NCBI RefSeq assembly: GCF_003319105.1
Contig: NZ_QOHH01000017.1
Coordinates: 1 to 36,560, forward strand
DNA: 36,560 nucleotides
Direction: 5' to 3'
Source of the DNA: Blastococcus sp. TF02-09
GTDB taxonomy: Bacteria > Actinomycetota > Actinomycetes > Mycobacteriales > Geodermatophilaceae
Positions within the stretch are counted from its first letter, which is position 1. The number at the start of each line of letters is the position of its first letter. The notes beneath the pieces were generated by a model, which had not been told where the DNA came from, made no database searches, and worked only from the letters and a program-made list of their open reading frames with translations. The translations under genes and the position numbers were made by a program. This document shows positions 26,190 to 35,000 of this stretch, in pieces.

Positions 26190-27458
26190 GTGGTGGACGG
26201 GGAGCAGGCAGCGGGCGTCGACAGCACGCTCCAGCGAGCGACGGCGGCGCGGGCCCCGGTCCTGACGCTGCGACAGGCCGGCGTGCTGCTGGGCCTCGTG
26301 GGCCTGGTGACGGGGATCTGTCTGGCCCTGCCGGCCAAGTCCGATCCCTGGCACGACTTCTTCGACCTGCGCGTCTACCACGGTGCGGTCCAGTGGTGGC
26401 TCGACGGGCGGCCGCTGTACGAGTTCCGCTACAACGCGACGCCGTACGGCCTCACCTACCCGCCGTTCGCCGGGCTGCTGCTGGTCCCCTCGACCCTGCT
26501 GTCGTTCCCGGCCATGGTGGTGGTCCACACGGTGGCGTCCGCGACCGTGCTGGTCCTGCTCGTGCGGTGGCTGATCACCCCGCTGGCCCGCCGGCACGGG
26601 TGGGCGCTGCCGTTCGCCTGGCTGGCGGCCCTGCCGCTGGCGTTCCTGCTGGAACCGGTCCGGGAGACCCTCGGCTTCGGGCAGGTGAACCTGCTGCTCG
26701 CGGGGCTCGTGCTGGCCGACGTGGTGGCGCTGCGCCGGGGCTGGCGCTGGGCGGGCGCGGGCACCGGTCTGGCCGCCGCGGTGAAGCTGACCCCCGCGGT
26801 GTTCGTGCTCTACCTGCTGGTGACCCGCCGGCTGCGGGCCGCCGGCACGGCCGTCGCGGTCGCCGGCGCCGCCACGCTGGTGACCTTCGCGGTGACACCG
26901 GGGACCTCGTGGCAGTTCTGGACCGAGACGCTCTGGCAGACCGAGCGGGTCGGCCAGGTCGACAAGGTCGCCAACCAGTCGCTGCTTGGGGGCCTGGCCC
27001 GGCTGGCGGACCCGGACGAGCCGTCCCGGGCGCTCTGGGCGGTGCTCGCGGTCGTCGTGCTGGCCGTCGCCCTCACCCGGGCCGCCCGCGCCGTCCGGGC
27101 CGGCGACGAGCTGGCCGGCATCGCGCTGACCGGCCTGGCCGCCTGCCTGGTCAGCCCCATCTCCTGGACCCACCACTTCGTGTGGCTGCTCCCGGCGTGC
27201 GTGGTGCTGCTCGACCTCGCGGCGGGCCGGCCCCGGGCCGGCGAGGTGCGCCGAGCGGCCCGTGCCCGGTGGTCGGCGGCCGCCGGGCTCGCCGCGGTGG
27301 TGCTGATCTGGTCCTCGTCCGTGGTCTGGGCCTTCGACCTGCGTTCGCCCCACCACTGGGACGACGGCTGGGCGGGGATGGTGCCGCAGAACGCCTACCT
27401 GCTCGTCACCCTCGCGCTCGTGCTCCTGCTGCCCGCGCGCGCCCCCGTCAGGGAGTGA
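26190..27458 (+). CDS. GT87-type polytopic glycosyltransferase
   Basis: About 422 residues. Nine or more membrane helices. After the first helix comes DLRVYHGAVQWWLDGRPLYE, then GLTYPPFAGLLLVP, both characteristic of the GT-C family GT87 (polyprenyl-phosphate-mannose-dependent mannosyltransferases such as PimE); the Asp of DLRVY is the likely catalytic residue. It probably adds mannose to a lipoglycan or cell-wall glycan on the outer face of the membrane. The start is uncertain: paired GTG codons at 26190 and 26193 are first in frame after asd, without a clear ribosome-binding site. It may be transcribed with lysC-asd. Its 3' end overlaps the convergent S9 peptidase by 11 bp. Confidence 0.8.
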   Translation: MVDGEQAAGVDSTLQRATAARAPVLTLRQAGVLLGLVGLVTGICLALPAKSDPWHDFFDLRVYHGAVQWWLDGRPLYEFRYNATPYGLTYPPFAGLLLVPSTLLSFPAMVVVHTVASATVLVLLVRWLITPLARRHGWALPFAWLAALPLAFLLEPVRETLGFGQVNLLLAGLVLADVVALRRGWRWAGAGTGLAAAVKLTPAVFVLYLLVTRRLRAAGTAVAVAGAATLVTFAVTPGTSWQFWTETLWQTERVGQVDKVANQSLLGGLARLADPDEPSRALWAVLAVVVLAVALTRAARAVRAGDELAGIALTGLAACLVSPISWTHHFVWLLPACVVLLDLAAGRPRAGEVRRAARARWSAAAGLAAVVLIWSSSVVWAFDLRSPHHWDDGWAGMVPQNAYLLVTLALVLLLPARAPVRE

Positions 27459-29256
27459 CGTGCCGCAGCGCGAACGCCAGCGCGATCTCCACCTGGCGGA
27501 TCGTCTCCTCGATGACCAGCGAGCCGTGGCCGGCGTCGAACCGGTACACCTCGTGCTCCTTGCCCAGCTCCTCGAGCCGGGTCAGGTAGTTGTCGATCTG
27601 CCGGATCGGGCAGCGCGGGTCGTTCGCGCCGGCCACCACGAGCACCGGCGCGGCCACCGCGTCGACGTAGGTGATGGGGGAGGACCGGACGTAGACGTCG
27701 TGCTTCTCCTCCGGTGAGCCGCCGAACAGCGCCCGGTCGTAGGCCCGCAGGCCCTCCATCTCGTCCTGGTACGCGGCCAGGTAGTCGGCCACCGGCACCT
27801 CGGCGATGCCGGCCGCCCAGCGCTCCGGCTGCGTGCCCAGCCCGAGCAGGGTGAGGAAGCCGCCCCACGAGCCGCCGGTGAGCAGCGCGCGGGCGGGGTC
27901 GACGACGCCCTCGGCGACCAGCGCGTCGTACACCGCGCCGATGTCCTCGAGCTCGGTCAGCCCCGGGCGGCCGGTGAGCGCGTCCCGCCAGGCCGACCCG
28001 TAGCCGGTCGAGCCGCGGTAGTTCACGTGCACCACCGCGTAGCCGGCGTCCACGTACGCCGCCCGGCGGGCGCGGTAGGAGTCGTCGTCGGCAGCCTCGG
28101 GCCCGCCGTGCACCAGGAACGCGGTCGCGTACGGGCCGGGGCCGGCCGGTCGCACCAGCAGCGCGTGCACGTCGCCGCCCGGGCCGGGCACCCAGCGGTC
28201 CTCGACCGGGTAGGCCGCCGGCGGCTCCTCGTCCGACACCGAGAGGACGACGGGGCCGTCCGCGCGGCGGATGACCGGCGGGAGCTCGGAGTTCGACCAG
28301 GCCAGCTCCACGGTGCCGTCGGGCCGGGCGGTCGCGCCGCGGACGACGCCGGTCGGGGTGTCGAGCCGCTCCAGGGCGCCGCTGGCGAGGTCGTAGCGGT
28401 ACAGCTCGCTGCGGGCGGCGTGGTCGTGGCCGACGAGCAGCGCCGAGCCGTCGGGGTACCAGCCCGCCGTGACGTCGCCGGGCAGGTCCAGCACGATCTC
28501 GGTCTCGGTGTCGGCCGCGACGTCCCAGATCAGCAGCTCCTCGCGGCCCCGGCGCTCGTGGCCCACCAGCAGCCGGGTGTCGCCGGACAGCGGGGCGAAC
28601 TCCGAGGCGTGCAGCCCGCGGCCCTCGCCGTCCCACTTCTCCGCGACGACGGCGGGCGCCTCCTCGGTGGTGTCCGCGGTCCGCAGCACGCGCAGCGCCG
28701 GGTAGCGCGGGTCACCGTGCTCGGAGTGCGAGATGACCAGCAGGTCGCCGTCGTGGGTGAGCGCGTCCACCGAGGCGGGGTCGGGGTGTCGGTAGACGAC
28801 CCGCGGCGCCTGCCCCCGGGGCGCTAGCCACAGCTCGCTGCCGTCGTCGGTGGAGCGGCCGACGGCGACCAGGTCGTCGCCGATCTCCAGCCCCGCGGGG
28901 TACGCCGGGCCGACCTCCGGGACGGCCGGGGTGTCCTCGCCGCCCGCGAAGGGCTGGGTCATCCAGACGCCGAACTCGTCGCCGTCGGTGTCGGCGAACC
29001 ACCAGATCGTCTCGCCGTCCGGGCTCAGCGTGCCGATGAGCGTGCCGTTGGGCCGGTCGGTGGCCTGGCGGTGCGCGCCGGTCGAGCGGTCCCACGCGTA
29101 CTGCTCGATCACGCCGCTGACGTCGGAGGCGTACAGGCTGCGGTGCGGGGCGTCGAACGCCCAGTCCGGCAGCGACACCCGCGGCGCGCGGAACCGCGCC
29201 TGCCAGCGGGCGGTGACCTCGGGCGGAAGGGCGGGGGAGGGCGTCGGCTCGGTCAC
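27448..29256 (-). CDS. S9 family prolyl oligopeptidase-like serine peptidase
   Basis: 602 residues. N-terminal beta-propeller (about 35-350, with repeated blades such as LSPDGETIWWFADTDGDEFG) shielding a C-terminal alpha/beta hydrolase. The triad is S463 (GGSWGG), D546 (GANDPRC) and H577 (DAGHGSL). FLVHGGPEAADDDSYRARRA and NYRGSTGYGS are typical of S9C-type peptidases. No signal peptide, so it is a cytoplasmic oligopeptide hydrolase. The GTG start lies 4 bp after the stop of the second CNNM gene, so it is the third gene of that operon. Confidence 0.92.
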   Translation of the reverse strand: MTEPTPSPALPPEVTARWQARFRAPRVSLPDWAFDAPHRSLYASDVSGVIEQYAWDRSTGAHRQATDRPNGTLIGTLSPDGETIWWFADTDGDEFGVWMTQPFAGGEDTPAVPEVGPAYPAGLEIGDDLVAVGRSTDDGSELWLAPRGQAPRVVYRHPDPASVDALTHDGDLLVISHSEHGDPRYPALRVLRTADTTEEAPAVVAEKWDGEGRGLHASEFAPLSGDTRLLVGHERRGREELLIWDVAADTETEIVLDLPGDVTAGWYPDGSALLVGHDHAARSELYRYDLASGALERLDTPTGVVRGATARPDGTVELAWSNSELPPVIRRADGPVVLSVSDEEPPAAYPVEDRWVPGPGGDVHALLVRPAGPGPYATAFLVHGGPEAADDDSYRARRAAYVDAGYAVVHVNYRGSTGYGSAWRDALTGRPGLTELEDIGAVYDALVAEGVVDPARALLTGGSWGGFLTLLGLGTQPERWAAGIAEVPVADYLAAYQDEMEGLRAYDRALFGGSPEEKHDVYVRSSPITYVDAVAAPVLVVAGANDPRCPIRQIDNYLTRLEELGKEHEVYRFDAGHGSLVIEETIRQVEIALAFALRHVTP

Positions 29257-29260
29257 CCGA

Positions 29261-30319
29261 TCATCTTCCCCCGGCGCCGGTGACGGCCCCCGCAGCGCCC
29301 GTCACCGCCGCGTCCCGGACGTCGCCGATCAGCTGCTCCAGGACGTCCTCCAGCGCGACCAGCCCCGTCGTCCGCCCGTCGGTGACCACCCGGCCCAGGT
29401 GCGTGCCCTCGCGCCGCATGGTGGCCAGCACCTCGGGCAGGGCGGCGCCGGCGCTCAGCTCGACGAAGGGGGTGATGTGCTCCTCGGCGATCGGCCGGTC
29501 GCGGGCGTCGGCGTCCAGGACGTCCTTGATGTGCACGAAGCCGAGCAGGCCCTGGTCCCCGCGCACGGGGTAGCGGCTGAACCCGTACTCGGCCACCACC
29601 GCCTCCAGTTGCCGCGGCGTCGTGCTGCGCGGCACGGTGACGACGTCCTCGATGGGCAGCAGGACGGCGTCGATCTCGCCCTGCTCGAAGGTCAGCGCGC
29701 CGGCCGCGAGCTCGCCGACCTCGCTGCCCAGCCGGCCCTCGCGCTGCGACTGGACGACCATCGAGGCGATCTGGGCCTGGTCGAAGCTGGCCCGCACCTC
29801 GTCGGTGGGCTGCACGCCGAACAGCCGGACGAAGGCGTTGGCCAGCGTGTTGAAGAACCAGATGAAGGGCCGCAGCAGGCGCACCAGGGCGGCCAGCGCC
29901 GGGCCGAGCACGAGCGCGGCGCGGTCGGGCCCGGCCAGCGTGATGTTCTTCGGCACCATCTCGCCCAGCACCATGTGCAGGACGGTCACGATCGCCAGGG
30001 CGATGGCGAGCGCGATCGGGTGCAGCAGCCCCTCGGGGACGTGCGCGGTCTCGAGCGGCACCTCGATGAGGTGGGCGATCGCGGGTTCCCCGACCGCGCC
30101 CAGCCCGAGCGAGCACAGCGTGATGCCCAGCTGCGCGCCGGCCATCATCTCGCTGACGTTGCGCATCGCCGCCAGGGTCTTGACCGCCCGCGCTGACCCC
30201 GCCTCGGCGCGCGGCTCGATCTGGTCGGCCCGGGTGGAGACCAGCGCGAACTCCGCGGCGACGAAGAAGGCGTTGCCCAGCAGCAGGACGACGAGGACCA
30301 GCAGGCTGACGGCGGTCAT
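29261..30319 (-). CDS. CNNM/CBS membrane protein, short form
   Basis: 352 residues, ATG overlapping the upstream gene's stop (ATGA). The DUF21/CNNM domain has about four helices (1-170), including LLLGNAFFVAAEFALVSTR and HMVLGEMVPKNITLAGP. A CBS pair follows (about 205-335, ending GLVALEDVLEQLIGDV). The C-terminal CorC_HlyC domain present in its partner is absent, and the protein ends with an Ala/Gly-rich tail. CNNM/CorC proteins export or exchange Mg2+ or related divalent cations; some are annotated as hemolysins without proof. Two adjacent paralogues, one with and one without CorC_HlyC, are common in actinobacteria and may form a heteromer. Confidence 0.9.
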   Translation of the reverse strand: MTAVSLLVLVVLLLGNAFFVAAEFALVSTRADQIEPRAEAGSARAVKTLAAMRNVSEMMAGAQLGITLCSLGLGAVGEPAIAHLIEVPLETAHVPEGLLHPIALAIALAIVTVLHMVLGEMVPKNITLAGPDRAALVLGPALAALVRLLRPFIWFFNTLANAFVRLFGVQPTDEVRASFDQAQIASMVVQSQREGRLGSEVGELAAGALTFEQGEIDAVLLPIEDVVTVPRSTTPRQLEAVVAEYGFSRYPVRGDQGLLGFVHIKDVLDADARDRPIAEEHITPFVELSAGAALPEVLATMRREGTHLGRVVTDGRTTGLVALEDVLEQLIGDVRDAAVTGAAGAVTGAGGR

Positions 30320-31668
30320 GCCGGCACCTCCTCGCGGGCCCGGTCGTCCGCACCGGCGTCGGCGGCGTCGTCCGGCGGGTCGAGGCGGTGCACGCGCACC
30401 CGCGCGACCCGCCGTCCCTCCACGGTCTCGACGGTCAGCTCGGCGCCGTCCAGCGTCACCGAGTCGCCCGGCTCGGGCAGCCGCTGCAGGCGCTCGGCCA
30501 GCAGCCCGGCGACGGTCTCGTAGCGGCCCTCGGGGATGGTGACGCCGGTGCGCTCCAGCACCTCGTCGGGGCGCAGCAGGCCCGAGAGGACCCAGGTGTC
30601 GCCGTCGATCCGGCGCATCGTGCGCAGCGGCCGGTCGGTCTCGTCGGCGATCTCGCCCACCAGCTCCTCCACGATGTCCTCCAGGGTCACCACGCCGTGG
30701 GTGGCACCCCACTCGTCGACGACCAGCGCCAGCTGCAGCCCTTGGTCGCGCAGCAGGTCCAGCAGCCGCTCCAGCTGCAGCGACGAGGGGACGGCGAGCA
30801 CGGGGACGGCGAGCTCGCCAGCGGTGCGGGTGCCGCGCTCGTCCTCGGGGACGGAGACCGCGTGCTTGACGTGCACCACCCCGGTGACCTCGTCGAGGTC
30901 CGAGCCGTACACGGGGAAGCGGGAGTTGCCCGACTCGATGGCCGCGGCGATGACGTCGGCGGCGGTGGCGCTGGCCCGCAGCGTCCAGAGGCGGGTGCGC
31001 GGGGTCATCACGTCAACGGCGAGCTTGCCGTTCAGCCCCAGGGAGCGCTGCAGGAGCCGGGCCGCGACGGGGGACAGGTCGCCCTCCTCGGCCGATCGCC
31101 GGGCCACCGAGACCAGCTCCTCGGCGCCCCGCGCGGTGTCCAGCTCCTCCCGCGGCTCGAACCCCAGCCGGCGCACGATCCAGTTGGCCAGCCGCTGCAG
31201 GGCGCCCACGACCGGGCCGGTGACCCGGGTGAACGCCCGCATGCCGGGGGCGACGAAGGCGGCGACTCCCATCGGCTCGGCGATGGCCAGGTTCTTCGGG
31301 CCGAGCTCGCCGAGCAGCATCTGCAGCGTCGTGGCCAGTGCGATGGCCAGCGCGAGCGCGACCGCGGTGGCCGTCGCCTGCGGGAGGCCGAGTGCCTCCA
31401 AGGGCCCGTGCAGCAGCTCGCCGATCGCCGGCTCGGCCAGGTAGCCCACGACCAGCGTGGTGATCGTGATGCCGAACTGAGCGGCGGACAGCTGGGTGGA
31501 CAGGGTGCGCAGGGCGCGGACGACGGAGCGCCCGCGCGCATCGCCGTCCGCGGCGGCCTGCTCGGCCCGCCCGCGGTCGACGGTGGTGAGGGAGAACTCG
31601 GCGGCCACGAAGAAGCCGGTGGCGGCGGTGAGCACGACCGCCGCGAGGAGGAGGAGCCATTCGGTCAT
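30316..31668 (-). CDS. CNNM/CBS/CorC-type membrane protein
   Basis: 450 residues. DUF21/CNNM domain with four helices (1-190; FFVAAEFSLTTVDRGRAEQA, MLLGELGPKNLAIAEP), a CBS pair (about 205-335, with VVDEWGATHGVVTLEDIVEE, the ATP/adenosine-binding type) and a C-terminal CorC_HlyC domain (about 350-425). Members transport Mg2+ or other divalent cations (CorC, CNNM). It is the first gene of a three-gene operon with the short CNNM paralogue and the S9 peptidase. It starts ATG 31668; the ribosome-binding site is weak. Confidence 0.92.
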   Translation of the reverse strand: MTEWLLLLAAVVLTAATGFFVAAEFSLTTVDRGRAEQAAADGDARGRSVVRALRTLSTQLSAAQFGITITTLVVGYLAEPAIGELLHGPLEALGLPQATATAVALALAIALATTLQMLLGELGPKNLAIAEPMGVAAFVAPGMRAFTRVTGPVVGALQRLANWIVRRLGFEPREELDTARGAEELVSVARRSAEEGDLSPVAARLLQRSLGLNGKLAVDVMTPRTRLWTLRASATAADVIAAAIESGNSRFPVYGSDLDEVTGVVHVKHAVSVPEDERGTRTAGELAVPVLAVPSSLQLERLLDLLRDQGLQLALVVDEWGATHGVVTLEDIVEELVGEIADETDRPLRTMRRIDGDTWVLSGLLRPDEVLERTGVTIPEGRYETVAGLLAERLQRLPEPGDSVTLDGAELTVETVEGRRVARVRVHRLDPPDDAADAGADDRAREEVPA

Positions 31669-32072
31669 CGGGCCTGCGGTGCCCCCGCGGCGGGGCGCTC
31701 AACCGGACAGCGCCTGTGGCGTCCACCCCTCGGAACGACTCAGGGGCCGCCGCCATTCGCCTAGTCCATGCTTGCCGCCGCGCTCGAGCGCTGCGCTGGC
31801 GCTGCTACCGAGTTTCGTCAGGTCTGCAATTCCTGACTTCGGCCAGATTCGCGGTCATAAGCCGATCAGGTGGCAGCACATGTGAAGCGGCACTGAATCG
31901 AACGCTTTCCGCCACCCGGACGTCGTCCGCGAGAGGTTCTTTGCGATTGTGTGAAGACTCGTCACATTTCCGAGAGCGGTCTTTGCTCAAGGCCAAGCTG
32001 CTGCCACGTCGCGTGAGGCACATCACATTCTGCCTTCAGCGAGCCAGGCTCCATGACCTTGGTGAGGCGCTT
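31669..32072. other. Divergent region between the CNNM operon and the RHS gene
   Basis: 404 bp with no convincing gene. A plus-strand frame is open from 31716 into the RHS protein, but its composition looks non-coding and it has no ribosome-binding site; the RHS start is set at 32073. The region is less GC-rich than most of the window and holds a 17-bp quasi-palindrome (31950-31966). No tRNA and no riboswitch recognised. Confidence 0.6.
31950..31966. promoter_or_regulatory. TGTGA/TCACA quasi-palindrome upstream of RHS
   Basis: TGTGAAGACTCGTCACA: outer TGTGA/TCACA half-sites and inner GA/TC match. The half-sites are those of CRP/GlxR-type regulators, but the spacer is 7 nt rather than 6. It lies 107 bp upstream of the RHS start. 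Treat as a candidate operator only. Confidence 0.3.
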
Positions 32073-35000
32073 GTGTGGTCGTTGCGGACGTTCCGGTCCT
32101 TTTCTCGTCGAGTGGGCAGGCCCGTGGTGGCCGTGGCCGTTGCTGCGGCGCTGACCGTCGGGGTCACGGGAACGGCAACCGCCGCCCCCGCGCCGGATGA
32201 TCTGGGCGGCTCCGCAGCAACTCCCTTGTCGCCGCAAGGCGAGGTTCCCTCGGTCGAGTCGCCGGTGCCGAGTTCGGATGCTGATTCTCAGGATGCGGCC
32301 CGGGGGGCGGTACCTCCCGCGGAGATCCCGGCTCCGGTGGGTGATCCCGAGAAGACCGATCCGGTAGCTGTCGCGGTGGAGAAGGCAGCGGACACCGGCG
32401 CGCCGGTCGTGATCGATGAGTTGACCACGGAGTCGACCATTCTCGTCGCCCAGCCCGACGGCATGGTCGAGGTGGAGGCAGCTTCCGGGCCGAAGCGGGT
32501 GGCGCAGGAGGACGGCTCGTGGGCCGAGCTGGACACGACGCTGGAGGTCACCGAGAACGGCGTGGCACCAAAGATGGTGCCGGGTGACACGTTGTTCTCC
32601 GCCGGTGGCGATGACCTGCTCGCTGCGCTGGGTGACGGCGAAGGCACTTCGGTGACGATGACCTGGCCTGGCGGAAAGCTCCCGGAGCCGGTGCTGGATG
32701 GTGACACCGCCACCTATCCCGACGTGCTGCCAGATGTGGACCTGGTGCTGACAGCCAACCCGCTGGGCTTCTCCCAGCTGCTGGTGGTCAACAGTCGGCC
32801 GGACGCGGCGACAGCGGAGACGCTGTCCACGCTGGACATCCCGGTGGTCACGACCGGCGCTGACCTGGTCGAAGGCGCTGGCGGCCAGCTGCAGGTACAG
32901 GACGAAGACAGTGGTGAGCTGCTGGGTGTGGCGGCCGCCCCGCTCATGTGGGATGCGCGCGTCAACCCGCGCACCGACGAGCCGGTGGCGCTGCGACAGA
33001 TGGGGGTGGCGGTCGAGGACGAGACCGGCGCTCCGGTGATCGCGGGCGGCCCCGAGGCGGTGGGCGAGGAGGTAACGCTGGTCCTGGAGCCGGACATGAG
33101 CCTGTTCACCGCACCGGACACCGTCTACCCGGTGACCATCGACCCGACGCAGACCCTGGGAGCGATCGGGGACTCGTTCGTGCAGTCCAACATCGCCACC
33201 ACGCCCCAAGGCGGGGCGACCGAGCTGCGGACGGGCACCTACGACGGAGGCGCGACGGTCGCCCGGTCCTACCTGCGGTTCGACGTCTCAGCGTTGAAGA
33301 ACCGGGATGTGCAGTCCGCGACGCTGTCGCTGTGGAACTTCCACTCCTGGTCCTGCACGCCTCGCTGGACCGACATCCGTGACGTGCCGGCGTTCAACCC
33401 GGACACCATCACCTGGAACAACCAGCCGGCCCTGGGCGGCATCGTGGCCAACCACTACGGGGCCATGGGTTTCAGCTCGGCCTGCCCGGCGGGGTGGATG
33501 GGCTTCGACATGACGAACTGGGCGCGGGTGTTCGCCGACAACCGCAACAACCGGCCCAACACGATGCACCTAGCGGTCACCGTCGAGAACGAGCGGGACA
33601 ACGTCACGTGGAAGAAGTTCAGCTCGGGCAACGGCATGGCCGGCCCTGCTTTCACGTTCACCTTCGACGGCAACTGCTCGCTCTACAACGGCTATCGCGT
33701 GTGTGGTGCCATCCGCGACAAGTACTTGGCGTCCGGCGGCCCGAGCGGTCCGCTGGGGATGCCGACGACCAGCGAAACGCCCATCTATCTCGGCGCCTAC
33801 AACCACTTCCAGGGCGGCTCGATCTACAACTCCCTCGCGGGCACGTACATCGTCAAGGGCGCGATCAGGGACCGGTGGGCACAGGTCGGCTGGGAGAAGA
33901 GTCCAGTCGGCTACCCGATAGGTGACGAGCTTTGCGGCCTGCGCGATGGCGGCTGCAAGCAGCATTTCGAGCGTGGATCGACCTACGTGTCCTGGGGCAC
34001 CGGCGCATGGGATGTCGCGGGCAAGATTCGGGACAAGTGGGAGGCCACCGGCCGGGAGAGCGGCCCGCTGGGCTACCCGACGTCCGGCCCGCGGAGCCTG
34101 GCCGGGGGCAACGCCTTCCAGACCTTCGCCGGCGACGGCGAGGGCGAGGCGATCATGTACTTGGCCGCGGGCGCGCCGGCGGCCTACTACGTGAAGGGCC
34201 CCATCCGCGACCAGTTCGGCGCGCTGGGCTGGGAGAAGTCCTACCTCGGCTTCCCCACCTCGGACCCCTACAACGTGCTCGGCGGGCAGCGCAGCGACTT
34301 CCAAGGCGGGCAAATCACGCAGGACGCCGAGACTAACGCCACCCAATGGGGTGCCGGTCCTTCGACGTGGGCCGGCCAGCCGGGATGGGCAACCAACCTG
34401 AGTTTTCTGCCCACCGACCGCATCACCGCCGACGTCAACGTGGGCACCGGCAACCTCAACCTCACCGTCGCCGGTCTCGCCGTGCCCGGCGTAGGTGGAA
34501 ACCGCGGCATCGGCGTCGTCTACAACTCCCTGCACACCGCCATCGGCTCGGTCGACCCCACCGGACTGCTCGGCCCAGGGTTCCGGCTCACCGAATCCCC
34601 CGATATGCGACTGATCCCTTATTCGGACAGCTCGGTGCGCTACCTGGACGCCACCGGCCGGGCTGCTGTGTTCGAGTGGAACGCCTCCGCCAACCGCTAC
34701 GACAACACCGTCGGTGACGGCGGCTGGCGTCTCGAGCGCAATGCGGCCAACGACTGGGTGCTCACCGAGCTGGCCAGCAACCGGAAGATGACCTTCCGCT
34801 CCTCCGACGGGCTGCTCATCACCGACGCCGACCGCAACGGCCTCTCCGCAACGTTCACCTACGACTCGAGCGGCAAGCTCACGGGTATCACCGGAACCCG
34901 CGGCGGATCGGCGGTCACCTTCACCTACGGCGGCACCGGCGTGCCCGCCGGCAAGCTGGCCCGCACGTCGCAGACCGTCGGCGGGTCCACTCGCTCGGTG

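Noticed and set aside
31716..32072. N-terminal extension of the RHS protein
   Set aside because: The segment lacks a ribosome-binding site and has Arg/Ser/Cys-rich non-coding composition, and it would bury the signal peptide about 120 residues inside the chain.
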